From: an uncultured Lachnospiraceae bacterium
Lineage (GTDB): Bacteria; Bacillota; Clostridia; Lachnospirales; Lachnospiraceae
DNA length: 64,000 nucleotides
Assembly (NCBI GenBank): GCA_947178145.1
Contig: CAMWXE010000001.1
Location: 1 to 64,000 of the forward strand
Reading direction: 5' to 3'
Below the pieces are notes generated by a model. That model made no database searches. It saw only the letters and a program-made list of their open reading frames with translations, and was not told the origin of the DNA. Numbering within the stretch: position 1 is the stretch's first letter; each line of letters starts with the position of its first letter. Both the position numbers and the translations under genes were made by a program. Positions 51,962 to 60,968 of this stretch are shown here, in pieces.

Positions 51962-53062
51962 TTAAAAAATCTTCTCTGCATATACAACTCCCCGCCTTAA
52001 ATCTAATGTATCCTTAACATTTTCGTCATAAGGAAAACACATATACCCCTTTGAATGCTCCACATGATAACCATATGATTTTAAAATGAAGGATATATAC
52101 TTTTCATCATACTGCCTGTGGTAGCTGCATATTGCACATTTGGCAGAACTGTTTTCCAGAACAGCTCTCCCTCCCAATAAGGCATCCACTTCAGCCCCTT
52201 CTATATCCATTTTTAAAAAATCTATTTTGTCAGATACCAGTTTATCCAGTGTAATCTCATACGCATTATCACGCCCTGACAAAAATTTATTGCAATAAAC
52301 TATTTTGTCTGCATAATCTGCAAAAGTTCTATAAAGCGCTTCTATCCATCTAGATTCCGATTCAATTAAATATATCTTTTTCGCTCTCTCCACATATCTC
52401 AATGCAAAATTACCCTCACAAACACCAGCATCTACAATCACAGCATTATTTGGAATTTCATAATCCGCTCTTACATATAAATGCGGCGAATCCTCTCCCT
52501 GTTCATAAAGTATGTCCGTAACAATGTCCTTTCCGTCCTTCTTTTGAAACTTATAGTCTATCGGATAGTACATTCTTTTTCCTTCAAAAATAATGTAGGG
52601 ATAATTATCCTCATCCCTTAATACAAAAGAATACTTTCTTTTGTCGGTCTGCGTATAGTATGAACCCAGTACATTTACAACGCCAGTTTTGAAAACTTTT
52701 AATGTTTCTTGAACCTCTGTATCCTCTGAATTTTTATACTTATTGATTAGCTTACTGCAAAAATCAAACTCCAAATCCTTATAAGTAACAATATTTTTTG
52801 CTGACTCAATTCCAAGCACATTTTTTAACTGTTCTGAAATCTCATCCACGTATATAGAGCAGATGACAATGACATCATATTTTAAATTCAGCAGAATATT
52901 AGGTCCAGATATTGCAATTCCTTCCCAGAATACTTTTCCCCACTTATTTCTGTCATTATCAATAAATGCGATTATTTTATATTCTCCATACAGACTTTTC
53001 CTTTTCAATAAATTAACTGCAGTCTCACCTGTCCCCCATATTATGGCTTTTTTGCTTTGCAT
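51962..53062 (-). CDS. Rossmann-like module plus FkbM-family methyltransferase
   Basis: N-term KAIIWGTGETAVNLL...AFIDNDRNKWG; VIVDAGVCEGNFALRY, DFLKMDIEGAEVDAL. Confidence 0.88.
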   Translation of the reverse strand: MQSKKAIIWGTGETAVNLLKRKSLYGEYKIIAFIDNDRNKWGKVFWEGIAISGPNILLNLKYDVIVICSIYVDEISEQLKNVLGIESAKNIVTYKDLEFDFCSKLINKYKNSEDTEVQETLKVFKTGVVNVLGSYYTQTDKRKYSFVLRDEDNYPYIIFEGKRMYYPIDYKFQKKDGKDIVTDILYEQGEDSPHLYVRADYEIPNNAVIVDAGVCEGNFALRYVERAKKIYLIESESRWIEALYRTFADYADKIVYCNKFLSGRDNAYEITLDKLVSDKIDFLKMDIEGAEVDALLGGRAVLENSSAKCAICSYHRQYDEKYISFILKSYGYHVEHSKGYMCFPYDENVKDTLDLRRGVVYAEKIF

Positions 53063-53098
53063 ATTAAGACTTATTCTCCTTCTTCCAGAACTATATAT

Positions 53099-54049
53099 TC
53101 AAACATCATTTTTAGGATATAGTGTTCCATAACAAATACCATCTTTTTGCAGCTGCAGTTCTATCTCGGTAGATACATTGCAAGAAGCCGTTACTATACA
53201 ATTGTAGTTCATATGGATCTGTTTAAAAGCACTATATGCTATAACCTGTTTGCCACATATCTCTTTATCCTGCATTTCTATCGAATTGTCCACAAAGCAA
53301 TAAACATTCTGCTCCCCAATAATTCTCAAAATCCTCTGTCCGATTGCCCCTGCTCCAAAAAGCACATACTTTTTATTATTATGAAACTTCTCAAAATTTT
53401 TGCTGACAGCAAAATCCCAGTTCTTATACATATTAGATACAGTGCCATCCATATTCCGCCTTCTCTCGTATAGAAAGGGCTCTTTAAATTCTGTATTTGT
53501 CACAGGTTTTTTTTGGGCAACCAGCGTTGAATCATTCCACTCGCTTACCCATTCATCAGTACCTTTAATATATGGCACTCCTGCCACACCTGAATGCAGA
53601 ATTTCAAAGCCTCCCCATTTTGCCAGCGCTATTAGTCCATCTGAAAAAAATCTATAGCAGTCAAGTGGAGCCTTATGTTCAATACCAGCATTAGGCGCTA
53701 TGATAATACACACTCCTGCCGGTTTTAATATACGTTCAATCTCTTTTATTGTCACCCATGGATATTCGATATGTTCAAAAACCTGTCCACTGATAACCAA
53801 ATCATATACTTCGTCTTCAATCTCATTCCATGAATAAATATTTTGGGGAACAATGTCTACATTAGGTCCCTTGGACATATCTAAACCTGTATAACTAATT
53901 CTTTTATCACAAAGCAAATCCTTATATGTACCATTTTGATTATAACTCCCAATATCCAATACCTTTATCAATGAATTATTCTCACTTTGCCATAATGGTT
54001 TATAATAATTTAACAAATATTCCATTCTTAAAAATGAAGATTTATGCAT
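53099..54049 (-). CDS. Class I SAM methyltransferase plus C-terminal Rossmann-like module
   Basis: VLDIGSYNQNGTY, VISGQVFEHIEYP; C-term KYVLFGAGAIGQRILRI...CFVDNSIEMQ. Confidence 0.87.
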   Translation of the reverse strand: MHKSSFLRMEYLLNYYKPLWQSENNSLIKVLDIGSYNQNGTYKDLLCDKRISYTGLDMSKGPNVDIVPQNIYSWNEIEDEVYDLVISGQVFEHIEYPWVTIKEIERILKPAGVCIIIAPNAGIEHKAPLDCYRFFSDGLIALAKWGGFEILHSGVAGVPYIKGTDEWVSEWNDSTLVAQKKPVTNTEFKEPFLYERRRNMDGTVSNMYKNWDFAVSKNFEKFHNNKKYVLFGAGAIGQRILRIIGEQNVYCFVDNSIEMQDKEICGKQVIAYSAFKQIHMNYNCIVTASCNVSTEIELQLQKDGICYGTLYPKNDV

Positions 54050-54071
54050 AGAACCTCCCTAACATTACTTA

Positions 54072-54809
54072 TCAATTAATCCAATAAATATCAGACAGTT
54101 TTTCACAAAACTCCTTTAATGTATAGTAATGATACCTATATCTAATACATGCATTTTCGAATTCTGCTCTTTTTCTAGCGTTGTTATTACTTGACATTCC
54201 TTCTATAGAAAAATAAGCCAAAATGGATTTTACTTGATAAAAACGAACATCATCTGTCGCTTTAAGCCGCATCATCAATTCGTAATCTGCCGCTATTCTC
54301 AAGTATTCTACAAACAAACCGTATTTCACGTACACAGAGCGTGTTACAAAACATGTCGGATGAGGTATCATTCCCCTTTTCAGATTTTTATGTGTGCATT
54401 TACTTGTCGATACAATTCTACTACCCTTAATAAAACAACAATAACCATAAATCACCTGGTATGGATTATCGTATTCCAGATGTCGCACAACTTTTTCAAT
54501 TGCATCATCTGCATAATAATCATCACTGTTTATAATCCCTATTATCTGTCCATGAGACAACCGTATTCCCTTATTCATAGCATTATAAATCCCCTTATCG
54601 GGTTCGCTTACTTGTATCAGCCTGCCACCAAACAGGTCTTTATATTCACTGATGATTTTTAGAGTATTGTCTTTAGAACCACCATCGACAATAATATACT
54701 CGATATTTTTGTATGATTGATGCAGCACACTTTCAATTGTGTACCTAATTGTTTTCTCACTATTCAAACATGGGGTTATGACAGACACCTTTGGTAATTG
54801 TTCTTTCAT
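54072..54809 (-). CDS. GT2 glycosyltransferase (no fused module)
   Basis: SVITPCLNSEKTIRYTIESVLHQSYKNIEYIIVDGGSKD, INSDDYY. Confidence 0.92.
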   Translation of the reverse strand: MKEQLPKVSVITPCLNSEKTIRYTIESVLHQSYKNIEYIIVDGGSKDNTLKIISEYKDLFGGRLIQVSEPDKGIYNAMNKGIRLSHGQIIGIINSDDYYADDAIEKVVRHLEYDNPYQVIYGYCCFIKGSRIVSTSKCTHKNLKRGMIPHPTCFVTRSVYVKYGLFVEYLRIAADYELMMRLKATDDVRFYQVKSILAYFSIEGMSSNNNARKRAEFENACIRYRYHYYTLKEFCEKLSDIYWIN

Positions 54810-54810
54810 C

Positions 54811-55287
54811 TCATACCTCATACAAAATATCTTCCAACGATATAATTGGACAATCTATTCTATCTGAAAGCCTTCCCTCAATTTCATCAAAAAACGTAAT
54901 CGCGGTCACCACTACTGCATCAACTGGCTCTAAATCATCATCTATAGATACAATGTCTACGTCAGCATAAATTGAGTCCGCTTTCTGATCAATACCATAT
55001 ATGACCGCTATATCAGTATTTTTTAATTCCTCTATCAAGGTCTCTCCAGCATAGCTCATTCCGTAAATAGCAATCTTCTTGTATCCATTCTTGTCAAAAT
55101 ATGATGAAAGGTTTTTTCCTTCCTGTTTAACTTTTACCCACTGGTTCATCATCAGGAAAAGCTCAAGATGCTTGTCCGACATGCTCTTTGTTTTCCTGAT
55201 TGTTTCCCCTGTCACCTTACCTACCGCACCAGCGCCAATCACTGCCCCTATTAATGCTGATAATACTGAAATTACTCCTTTTTTCAT
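54811..55287 (-). CDS. Stand-alone Rossmann-like module with hydrophobic N-terminus
   Basis: MKKGVISVLSALIGAVIGAGAVGKVTG then KKIAIYGMSYAGETLIEEL...VYGIDQKAD. Confidence 0.75.
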   Translation of the reverse strand: MKKGVISVLSALIGAVIGAGAVGKVTGETIRKTKSMSDKHLELFLMMNQWVKVKQEGKNLSSYFDKNGYKKIAIYGMSYAGETLIEELKNTDIAVIYGIDQKADSIYADVDIVSIDDDLEPVDAVVVTAITFFDEIEGRLSDRIDCPIISLEDILYEV

Positions 55288-55336
55288 ATAAACAACCTTT
55301 CTCCTTTCTCAGTTTGCGGCTTTATGCTGCTTCTAC

Positions 55337-56491
55337 TTATAATTTCCTTAAAATGTTTTGCAGTCTTTTCGTAAATTCTTTTTTCGTCCATTTGTTTATC
55401 CTGTAATATCCCCTCCGAATCATTCTTTCCCTTAATTCATCATCAAGCCATATCTTTCTGATGCATTCCGCTATTTCCTTCGGTGAATCTGGATTAAACA
55501 AAAGACCTGCATCTCCTACCTGCTCTGGCATTGCATATTTATTTGATACAGCAACGGGACACCCCAATGCCATTGCCTCAAGTGGGGGAATATTGGTCGG
55601 TCCAAAGTAGGATGGCATAACCATACCAACTGCATTCCGATATAACCATGTTATATTTTCATTGCTGACAAAACCCTTAATCGTTATATTTTTTTCCAAT
55701 CCATTATCGGCAATACAACGTTTTACTTCTTTCATTGCATTTTTCTCGGAACCGGTCAAAACCAAATGAATGTCAGGTATATCCCGCACAAGAATCTTTA
55801 TTGCCTTTATTAAATTAAGGTGGTTTTTATGTTTCCAAAACTGGGCGGGATAAAATACATATTTAGCCGGAACCTCTACAGGTTCTTCTTCACATTGAAG
55901 AATATGCTCCGAAACGATATACGGCAGACTGACAATGTGAGGCAGTTTCCTTCTCATATAATTTGAATACGACTCTATAAACTGCCGCTTTCCCACTATT
56001 GAGTCCGTCAATAAGCACCACGCATATTTTGCCTTGGAAGAAAACAGCAGTTCCCTTGCGTCATATCCATCGCTTACCTCCGGAAATTTTCCCTCATAAC
56101 GATGCATCAAATCCTGAACCGACGCGATAACCTTTACATTCAGATTTGGGATAAATAGCCCCTGCTTTGCTGCAATAACCGCATCCACCTTTTCCATGCG
56201 AAGGGTTTTTCCCAATGATGTAAAATACATACAGTCTATCCTGGAAAACAGCGGATATTTTAAATGCCGTTTCTGCTCCTTCTCTGTCAGCGACAGCCAA
56301 GTAACATTCAATAAACGTATGTTATTCTCCCTGCACCACTTTTTCCAATACCTGCTTTCACATATCGCAATCAGCTCTATGTCACAAGCGGCAATTTCCA
56401 TTAGGCATTTCATCAAAACTGATGTATACTGATGCTCTCCTCCCCACTCAGGTTCTGTGCTCAACACAACCACAATTTTTTTCTTCTTCAT
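55337..56491 (-). CDS. GT4 glycosyltransferase
   Basis: YVFYPAQFWKHKNHLNLIKAI, PTNIPPLEAMALGCPVAVSN. Confidence 0.93.
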   Translation of the reverse strand: MKKKKIVVVLSTEPEWGGEHQYTSVLMKCLMEIAACDIELIAICESRYWKKWCRENNIRLLNVTWLSLTEKEQKRHLKYPLFSRIDCMYFTSLGKTLRMEKVDAVIAAKQGLFIPNLNVKVIASVQDLMHRYEGKFPEVSDGYDARELLFSSKAKYAWCLLTDSIVGKRQFIESYSNYMRRKLPHIVSLPYIVSEHILQCEEEPVEVPAKYVFYPAQFWKHKNHLNLIKAIKILVRDIPDIHLVLTGSEKNAMKEVKRCIADNGLEKNITIKGFVSNENITWLYRNAVGMVMPSYFGPTNIPPLEAMALGCPVAVSNKYAMPEQVGDAGLLFNPDSPKEIAECIRKIWLDDELRERMIRRGYYRINKWTKKEFTKRLQNILRKL

Positions 56492-56503
56492 AAAAATCCT
56501 CTT

Positions 56504-57271
56504 TTAGCAGATAGCCCGCGCTACAAAATAACTTGTCCATGAATCATAATCCGTTCCACCGAGTGTCGTGCAGTCTAAATTATCCAACAGCTCAAAGCCG
56601 GACACTCTCAAATAAAATTCCAATTCCGGTCTGAAAAAATACCGCATATTGTGTATTTCATTTATTACTTTTGTTTCATTTGACTTTTCATCAATGACCA
56701 ATACTTCGTAATACACATCCACAATATTTGTCCTGTCATGCATAACTGGTCTGGCGATACGAAGCAGTCTGTATTTATCATCCTGAACTTCTTTTATGCG
56801 GACTACCGGTTGATCGCTCAGCACACCTGGTCCATACCACACATCAAATAAAAATACACCATTCCTATCCAATGCTTTTCTTGCTGATTGAAATGCCGCC
56901 AATATGTCGTCATTACTGTTCTGATAACTCATCACATGAAACAGTGATATCACTGCATCATGTTTCTCAGTCGAAGTATATTTTCTAATATCAGCTGTGG
57001 AAAAGTCTATTTTAACATTTTCCTTCCTGCTGTTATCCTCCGCGATTTGAATCATAAGTGTGCTCATGTCTATCCCGCTGCACTGGTATCCAAGCTTAGC
57101 CAGTTCAATATCATGTTTTCCTGTACCACATCCAAAATTGATAATCTTTCTGACATTACTGTCGGTTCCATATTTTCTGAGCAGTGTATCAACCTGTCTG
57201 GCTTCGGCGGCATAATCCTTATCCTGATAAAAAGCATTATAATAATATGCATAGTCCTGAAATACTTCCAT
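56504..57271 (-). CDS. Class I SAM-dependent methyltransferase
   Basis: INFGCGTGKHDIELAKLGYQCSGIDMS; likely start MEVFQDYAYYYN with GGGGGG RBS. Confidence 0.88.
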   Translation of the reverse strand: MEVFQDYAYYYNAFYQDKDYAAEARQVDTLLRKYGTDSNVRKIINFGCGTGKHDIELAKLGYQCSGIDMSTLMIQIAEDNSRKENVKIDFSTADIRKYTSTEKHDAVISLFHVMSYQNSNDDILAAFQSARKALDRNGVFLFDVWYGPGVLSDQPVVRIKEVQDDKYRLLRIARPVMHDRTNIVDVYYEVLVIDEKSNETKVINEIHNMRYFFRPELEFYLRVSGFELLDNLDCTTLGGTDYDSWTSYFVARAIC

Positions 57272-57332
57272 AACAACCCCCCCTATGGCAACTCCACTAA
57301 TCATACAGCCCTGACAAAATATCTCCTGATTC

Positions 57333-57767
57333 TCACCTGTAAACAATCTGTTTTTCATTGATTCCTTCAAATCTTTTTTTATCATTATCCCCTGCATAGG
57401 GTCCCTGTTTTACTTCTATCATTTCGACTTCCTCTAAAACCTGAAACCCATGGCCACCCGAAACCAACAAAATAATATCTCCTGCGTGTAAATCCCTGCT
57501 TTCCAAATAGTCCTCATACTCATCATAAAAATCAACCCGGAGAATCCCCCTTTTTATAAAAAGAACTTCCTGCGTCAAAACCACATTTCTGTGAACCATG
57601 TTATGTACATGCGCGTCTATCTTTTTTCCTGTTGGATGATGCATATATGCCACCTGCTGCGAATACTCATTCGCTGTAATAAAATCCACGCCATCGCTGG
57701 TATAATCGTTACGGATAATCATTGCCAGCAGCTTACTCTTTTTCCTAACTTCTTCTACCTGTCCCAT
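57333..57767 (-). CDS. Cupin-like protein
   Basis: KKIDAHVHNMVHRNVVLTQEVLFIKRGILRVDFYDEY...DLHAGDIILLVSGGHGFQVLE; AGGAGGGG RBS. Confidence 0.75.
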   Translation of the reverse strand: MGQVEEVRKKSKLLAMIIRNDYTSDGVDFITANEYSQQVAYMHHPTGKKIDAHVHNMVHRNVVLTQEVLFIKRGILRVDFYDEYEDYLESRDLHAGDIILLVSGGHGFQVLEEVEMIEVKQGPYAGDNDKKRFEGINEKQIVYR

Positions 57768-57834
57768 TTCCCCTCCTGTTATATAACGCTTCCATGTTTA
57801 GAATCTGAACCCTTCCAGCCCGAAAACAATAAAA

Positions 57835-57889
57835 AATCCTAATGCATTCATGTTATTCAGATGAAAACAACATACTTTACATTAGGATT
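57835..57889 (-). terminator. Terminator-like hairpin of the nucleotidyltransferase cassette
   Basis: Minus strand AATCCTAATG ... CATTAGGATT followed by TTTTTATTGTTTTC, nested ATGTT/AACAT. Confidence 0.6.
57862..57886. repeat. Left copy of a roughly 24-bp inverted repeat
   Basis: TGAAAACAACATACTTTACATTAGG; 14-bp core ACATACTTTACATT exactly inverted at 58455-58468. Confidence 0.75.
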
Positions 57890-57920
57890 CCTTCTAGTCT
57901 ATTCAGTTTGTTCATTACTA

Positions 57921-57977
57921 CTATGCTTTTAGGTCTTTCAACCAATTTTCAGCAAGGTTTACTGCCTTCTCAATCAT
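57921..57977 (-). CDS. 18-aa micro-ORF MIEKAVNLAENWLKDLKA
   Basis: AGGAGG RBS 10 nt upstream of ATG, starts immediately after the nucleotidyltransferase stop, ends in four consecutive in-frame stops (TAG TAG TAA TGA). Confidence 0.45.
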   Translation of the reverse strand: MIEKAVNLAENWLKDLKA

Positions 57978-57978
57978 G

Positions 57979-58371
57979 TTAGTTCTTCCTCCTATATAAT
58001 TCCCTGCCATATATAAGTACATCATTATAAAGTATTATCTTGTGCCTGTTCTTTTCCAACTCCTGAATTCCATGTACACATATCACATCATACTGTTGGA
58101 TATAACCATCTTTGTCATGCAGCTTCCTTAAAAATTGTTTATACCCTCTCGTTTTATATAGTTTGGAGCGTGCAACATCACTTACCACCAGCACATCTAT
58201 GTCAGAATCCTCACTACAGTCCTCTCTTAATACAGAACCAAAAAGATAAATACTGCAGATATTACTGCATATGTCAGCCTTTTCTAAAATATTTTGAATG
58301 TATTCTGCCTTAATATCCGCAACCATAATATGGGTATTAAAATTTGTATTCATACATACCAATCTGCACAT
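57979..58371 (-). CDS. Minimal nucleotidyltransferase (MNT-like)
   Basis: YLFGSVLREDCSEDSDIDVLVVSD (GS...DxD motif). Confidence 0.88.
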   Translation of the reverse strand: MCRLVCMNTNFNTHIMVADIKAEYIQNILEKADICSNICSIYLFGSVLREDCSEDSDIDVLVVSDVARSKLYKTRGYKQFLRKLHDKDGYIQQYDVICVHGIQELEKNRHKIILYNDVLIYGRELYRRKN

Positions 58372-58393
58372 AACGAATCACTCCCTTTGATAT

Positions 58394-58422
58394 ATTATAT
58401 CCATTCTCAGGAATGCAGTCAA
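58394..58422 (-). promoter_or_regulatory. Sigma-A-type promoter of the nucleotidyltransferase cassette
   Basis: Minus strand TTGACT - 17 nt - TATAAT immediately upstream of the ORF. Confidence 0.75.
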
Positions 58423-58452
58423 TATTTTCCGTTTTTGGTTCCTCTCAGATAA

Positions 58453-58476
58453 CCAATGTAAAGTATGTAGTTTTCA
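58453..58476. repeat. Right copy of the roughly 24-bp inverted repeat
   Basis: CCAATGTAAAGTATGTAGTTTTCA, inverted complement of 57862-57886 with about two mismatches. Confidence 0.75.
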
Positions 58477-58521
58477 AGGTTCGTGTGCCTCACTTATTCC
58501 TTTCTTTTGCATTCTGCCATT

Positions 58522-59646
58522 TTAGCAGATGCTGCCGATTACTCTTAAAACTTTATCTATCACTTTATCCATCTGCTCCCTTGTCAGCGCCAGACCGCTT
58601 GGGATATAAAATCCCTTTCTTGCCAGGTACTCCGCATTTGGATAAGATTCGTCTGCAAACAATCCCTGCTTTTGATATACCGGCTGCTCATGAATACACC
58701 AGAAAAAGGTTCTCGAACCGATTCCTTCTTCTGCCAAAAGCTTCTGCACTGTTTTATTGTCAGCCTGAATGTCTTTATCCAACACCATCCCATAAACCCA
58801 GTAAATATTTTTGCCATAGCTTGTTTCTTCTATTGGCAATATCAGCCCTTTCACATCTTTAAAGTGTTCTGTATAATACTTTCCCATATCCCTTTTACGA
58901 CAAATAAATTCATCCAGCCGCTCTAACTGCGCTAGACCGACTGCTGCCTGTAAATTGGTAAACCGATAGTTATCGCTAATCTCATCATGCATATAGCGAG
59001 CATCTTTTCTAAAACACAAATTCCGAAGCATTCTGCATCTTTCTGCCAGTTCTTCATCGTCCGTAACCACCATGCCGCCTTCACCTGTTGTAATGTGTTT
59101 GTTTGGATAAAAACTAAAAATACTAATTTCTCCAAAACTGCCACATGGTATCGCCTTATAGGTCTGTCCATGCATTTCAGCTGCATCTTCAATAACTTTC
59201 AACTGATACTTTTGGGCAAGTTCAAGAATCGCATCCGCTTCGGCAGGCAGTCCATACAAATGAACCATCATAATTGCTTTGGTTCGTGGTGTTATCTTTT
59301 TCTCTATTTCATGTACATTCATATTCCATGTATACATGTCACTGTCCACCAATACAGGAACAGCTCCAGCCTTTGTAACCGCCATTGCACAGGAAATAAT
59401 TGTAAAGGCTGGCATAATCACTTCATCGCCTTCTTTGATACCCAATGCCTGAACCGCCACTTCTAATGCAGCCGTTCCGTTTGATACTGCAATGCCATAT
59501 TTTCTATTTACAGCGGCACTCATTTTCTGTTCGAACTCTTTTACAAATGGGCCTTCTGACGAGATCCAACCGGTGTCAATACATTCACATAGATATTTTT
59601 TTTCGTTGCCGTTTAGTAATGGTTCGTTTACTGGTATGAAATCCAT
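58522..59646 (-). CDS. DegT/DnrJ/EryC1 family aminotransferase
   Basis: SNGTAALEVAVQALGIKEGDEVIMPAFTI, VIEDAAEMHG, SFYPNKHITTGEGGMV. Confidence 0.94.
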   Translation of the reverse strand: MDFIPVNEPLLNGNEKKYLCECIDTGWISSEGPFVKEFEQKMSAAVNRKYGIAVSNGTAALEVAVQALGIKEGDEVIMPAFTIISCAMAVTKAGAVPVLVDSDMYTWNMNVHEIEKKITPRTKAIMMVHLYGLPAEADAILELAQKYQLKVIEDAAEMHGQTYKAIPCGSFGEISIFSFYPNKHITTGEGGMVVTDDEELAERCRMLRNLCFRKDARYMHDEISDNYRFTNLQAAVGLAQLERLDEFICRKRDMGKYYTEHFKDVKGLILPIEETSYGKNIYWVYGMVLDKDIQADNKTVQKLLAEEGIGSRTFFWCIHEQPVYQKQGLFADESYPNAEYLARKGFYIPSGLALTREQMDKVIDKVLRVIGSIC

Positions 59647-59784
59647 ATCTCTATCCTCATTCTCCAATATATCATTGTCTATGGCAATTTCTTTATAATT
59701 CCCAAACAGTATATTTTTAACTATCCATCAACAGGAATAAATCTAAAAAATTTGATCGCATATAACTTCTTTCAATAGTCCCTT

Positions 59785-60909
59785 TTATACTATTAGTGTT
59801 TGAATATAATCATTTAGATGCTCCGCCTTGTTCTTATATGTATACTCCGATAAGGTTCTTCTTTGTCCTGCAAGCGCGATTTCTCTTGCTTTCTTTGGAT
59901 TGTCTAGCAACCACTTTGCTTTGTCAACCATCTCTTCAAAACAATCATATACAACTATTTCATCTGTTACATCGAACAATTCTACATTCTCACACCTATA
60001 ATCTGTAAGCAAGCAGATTCCCATTCCTGTTGCCTCAAACATTCTCATATTTCCCGCACCACGATCTACACTCGGAGCATGAAGATTCAAACATATATTA
60101 TATTGATTCATAATAGAATAATACTCCATTCCAAACACTCCCATTTTCATATTTGAGGCAATTTCCGCTATTATACCTATATACTTTTTTCCTTCTTCAC
60201 TAGAGAGAATTTCCTGTAATGATCCATAAATATTACCATAAAAAACATATGGTAAATTTGATTTTGTCAGCTCCTCAAGCATATCCAATCTGTTGTTATG
60301 CGCTTTTTTTCCTGTCACAATTGATCCTAGGAAACAAATTTCATTTTTTCTTTCGCAATCAGGTACCTTGTCAAGATTAGATGTATCAAAAGCATGTCTA
60401 AGCAGATAGGCTGGCAGTCCCCAATCTTTCATAAGTCCTACATAAAATTGACTACCGGTATATATCTGGTCGTACAACAAGGCATTTTTCCGAAACCTGT
60501 CATTCAATGCGGTAAAATAAAAACCTACTAACCTTATTTTTCCAATTCCCAAACACTCTTTTATAATCATTGTTTCTTCCGGCGAAAAATACTCCATACT
60601 CGATATCAAAATGACATCTGGTGCAAATTCTTTTATTTGCAATAATAAGATGTCAAAATAGGTTATGTCTTTCTGATGTGGACTCCATTTATTCTGCAAA
60701 TTTCTATTATTGTAAAATATAACCTTCGATTCTATCCCCATTTTATTAAAATAGCGATGTATAAAATCTGCTTCGCCAAAACCATCATCAACTATCAAAG
60801 AATATAATTCATCATATGACAATTGATCAACAGTCTGATGTGTATTGTAAAACCGTTTTATATATTCCTCATATTGTGTTGTTATTTCTAACAGTTTATA
60901 TTGCCTCAT
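59785..60909 (-). CDS. Glycosyltransferase (CgeB-like)
   Basis: NICLNLHAPSVDRGAGNMRMFEATGMGICLLTDYRCENVELFD. Confidence 0.8.
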   Translation of the reverse strand: MRQYKLLEITTQYEEYIKRFYNTHQTVDQLSYDELYSLIVDDGFGEADFIHRYFNKMGIESKVIFYNNRNLQNKWSPHQKDITYFDILLLQIKEFAPDVILISSMEYFSPEETMIIKECLGIGKIRLVGFYFTALNDRFRKNALLYDQIYTGSQFYVGLMKDWGLPAYLLRHAFDTSNLDKVPDCERKNEICFLGSIVTGKKAHNNRLDMLEELTKSNLPYVFYGNIYGSLQEILSSEEGKKYIGIIAEIASNMKMGVFGMEYYSIMNQYNICLNLHAPSVDRGAGNMRMFEATGMGICLLTDYRCENVELFDVTDEIVVYDCFEEMVDKAKWLLDNPKKAREIALAGQRRTLSEYTYKNKAEHLNDYIQTLIV

Positions 60910-60968
60910 ATCACTTTTCCCTAACTTTTCAAATTATTAATTACTGATCACTTTATAGATTCTATTCG

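Noticed and set aside
57979-58371. Calling the nucleotidyltransferase a complete MNT-HEPN toxin-antitoxin pair
   Set aside because: No HEPN ORF follows; only an 18-codon micro-ORF and a terminator are present.
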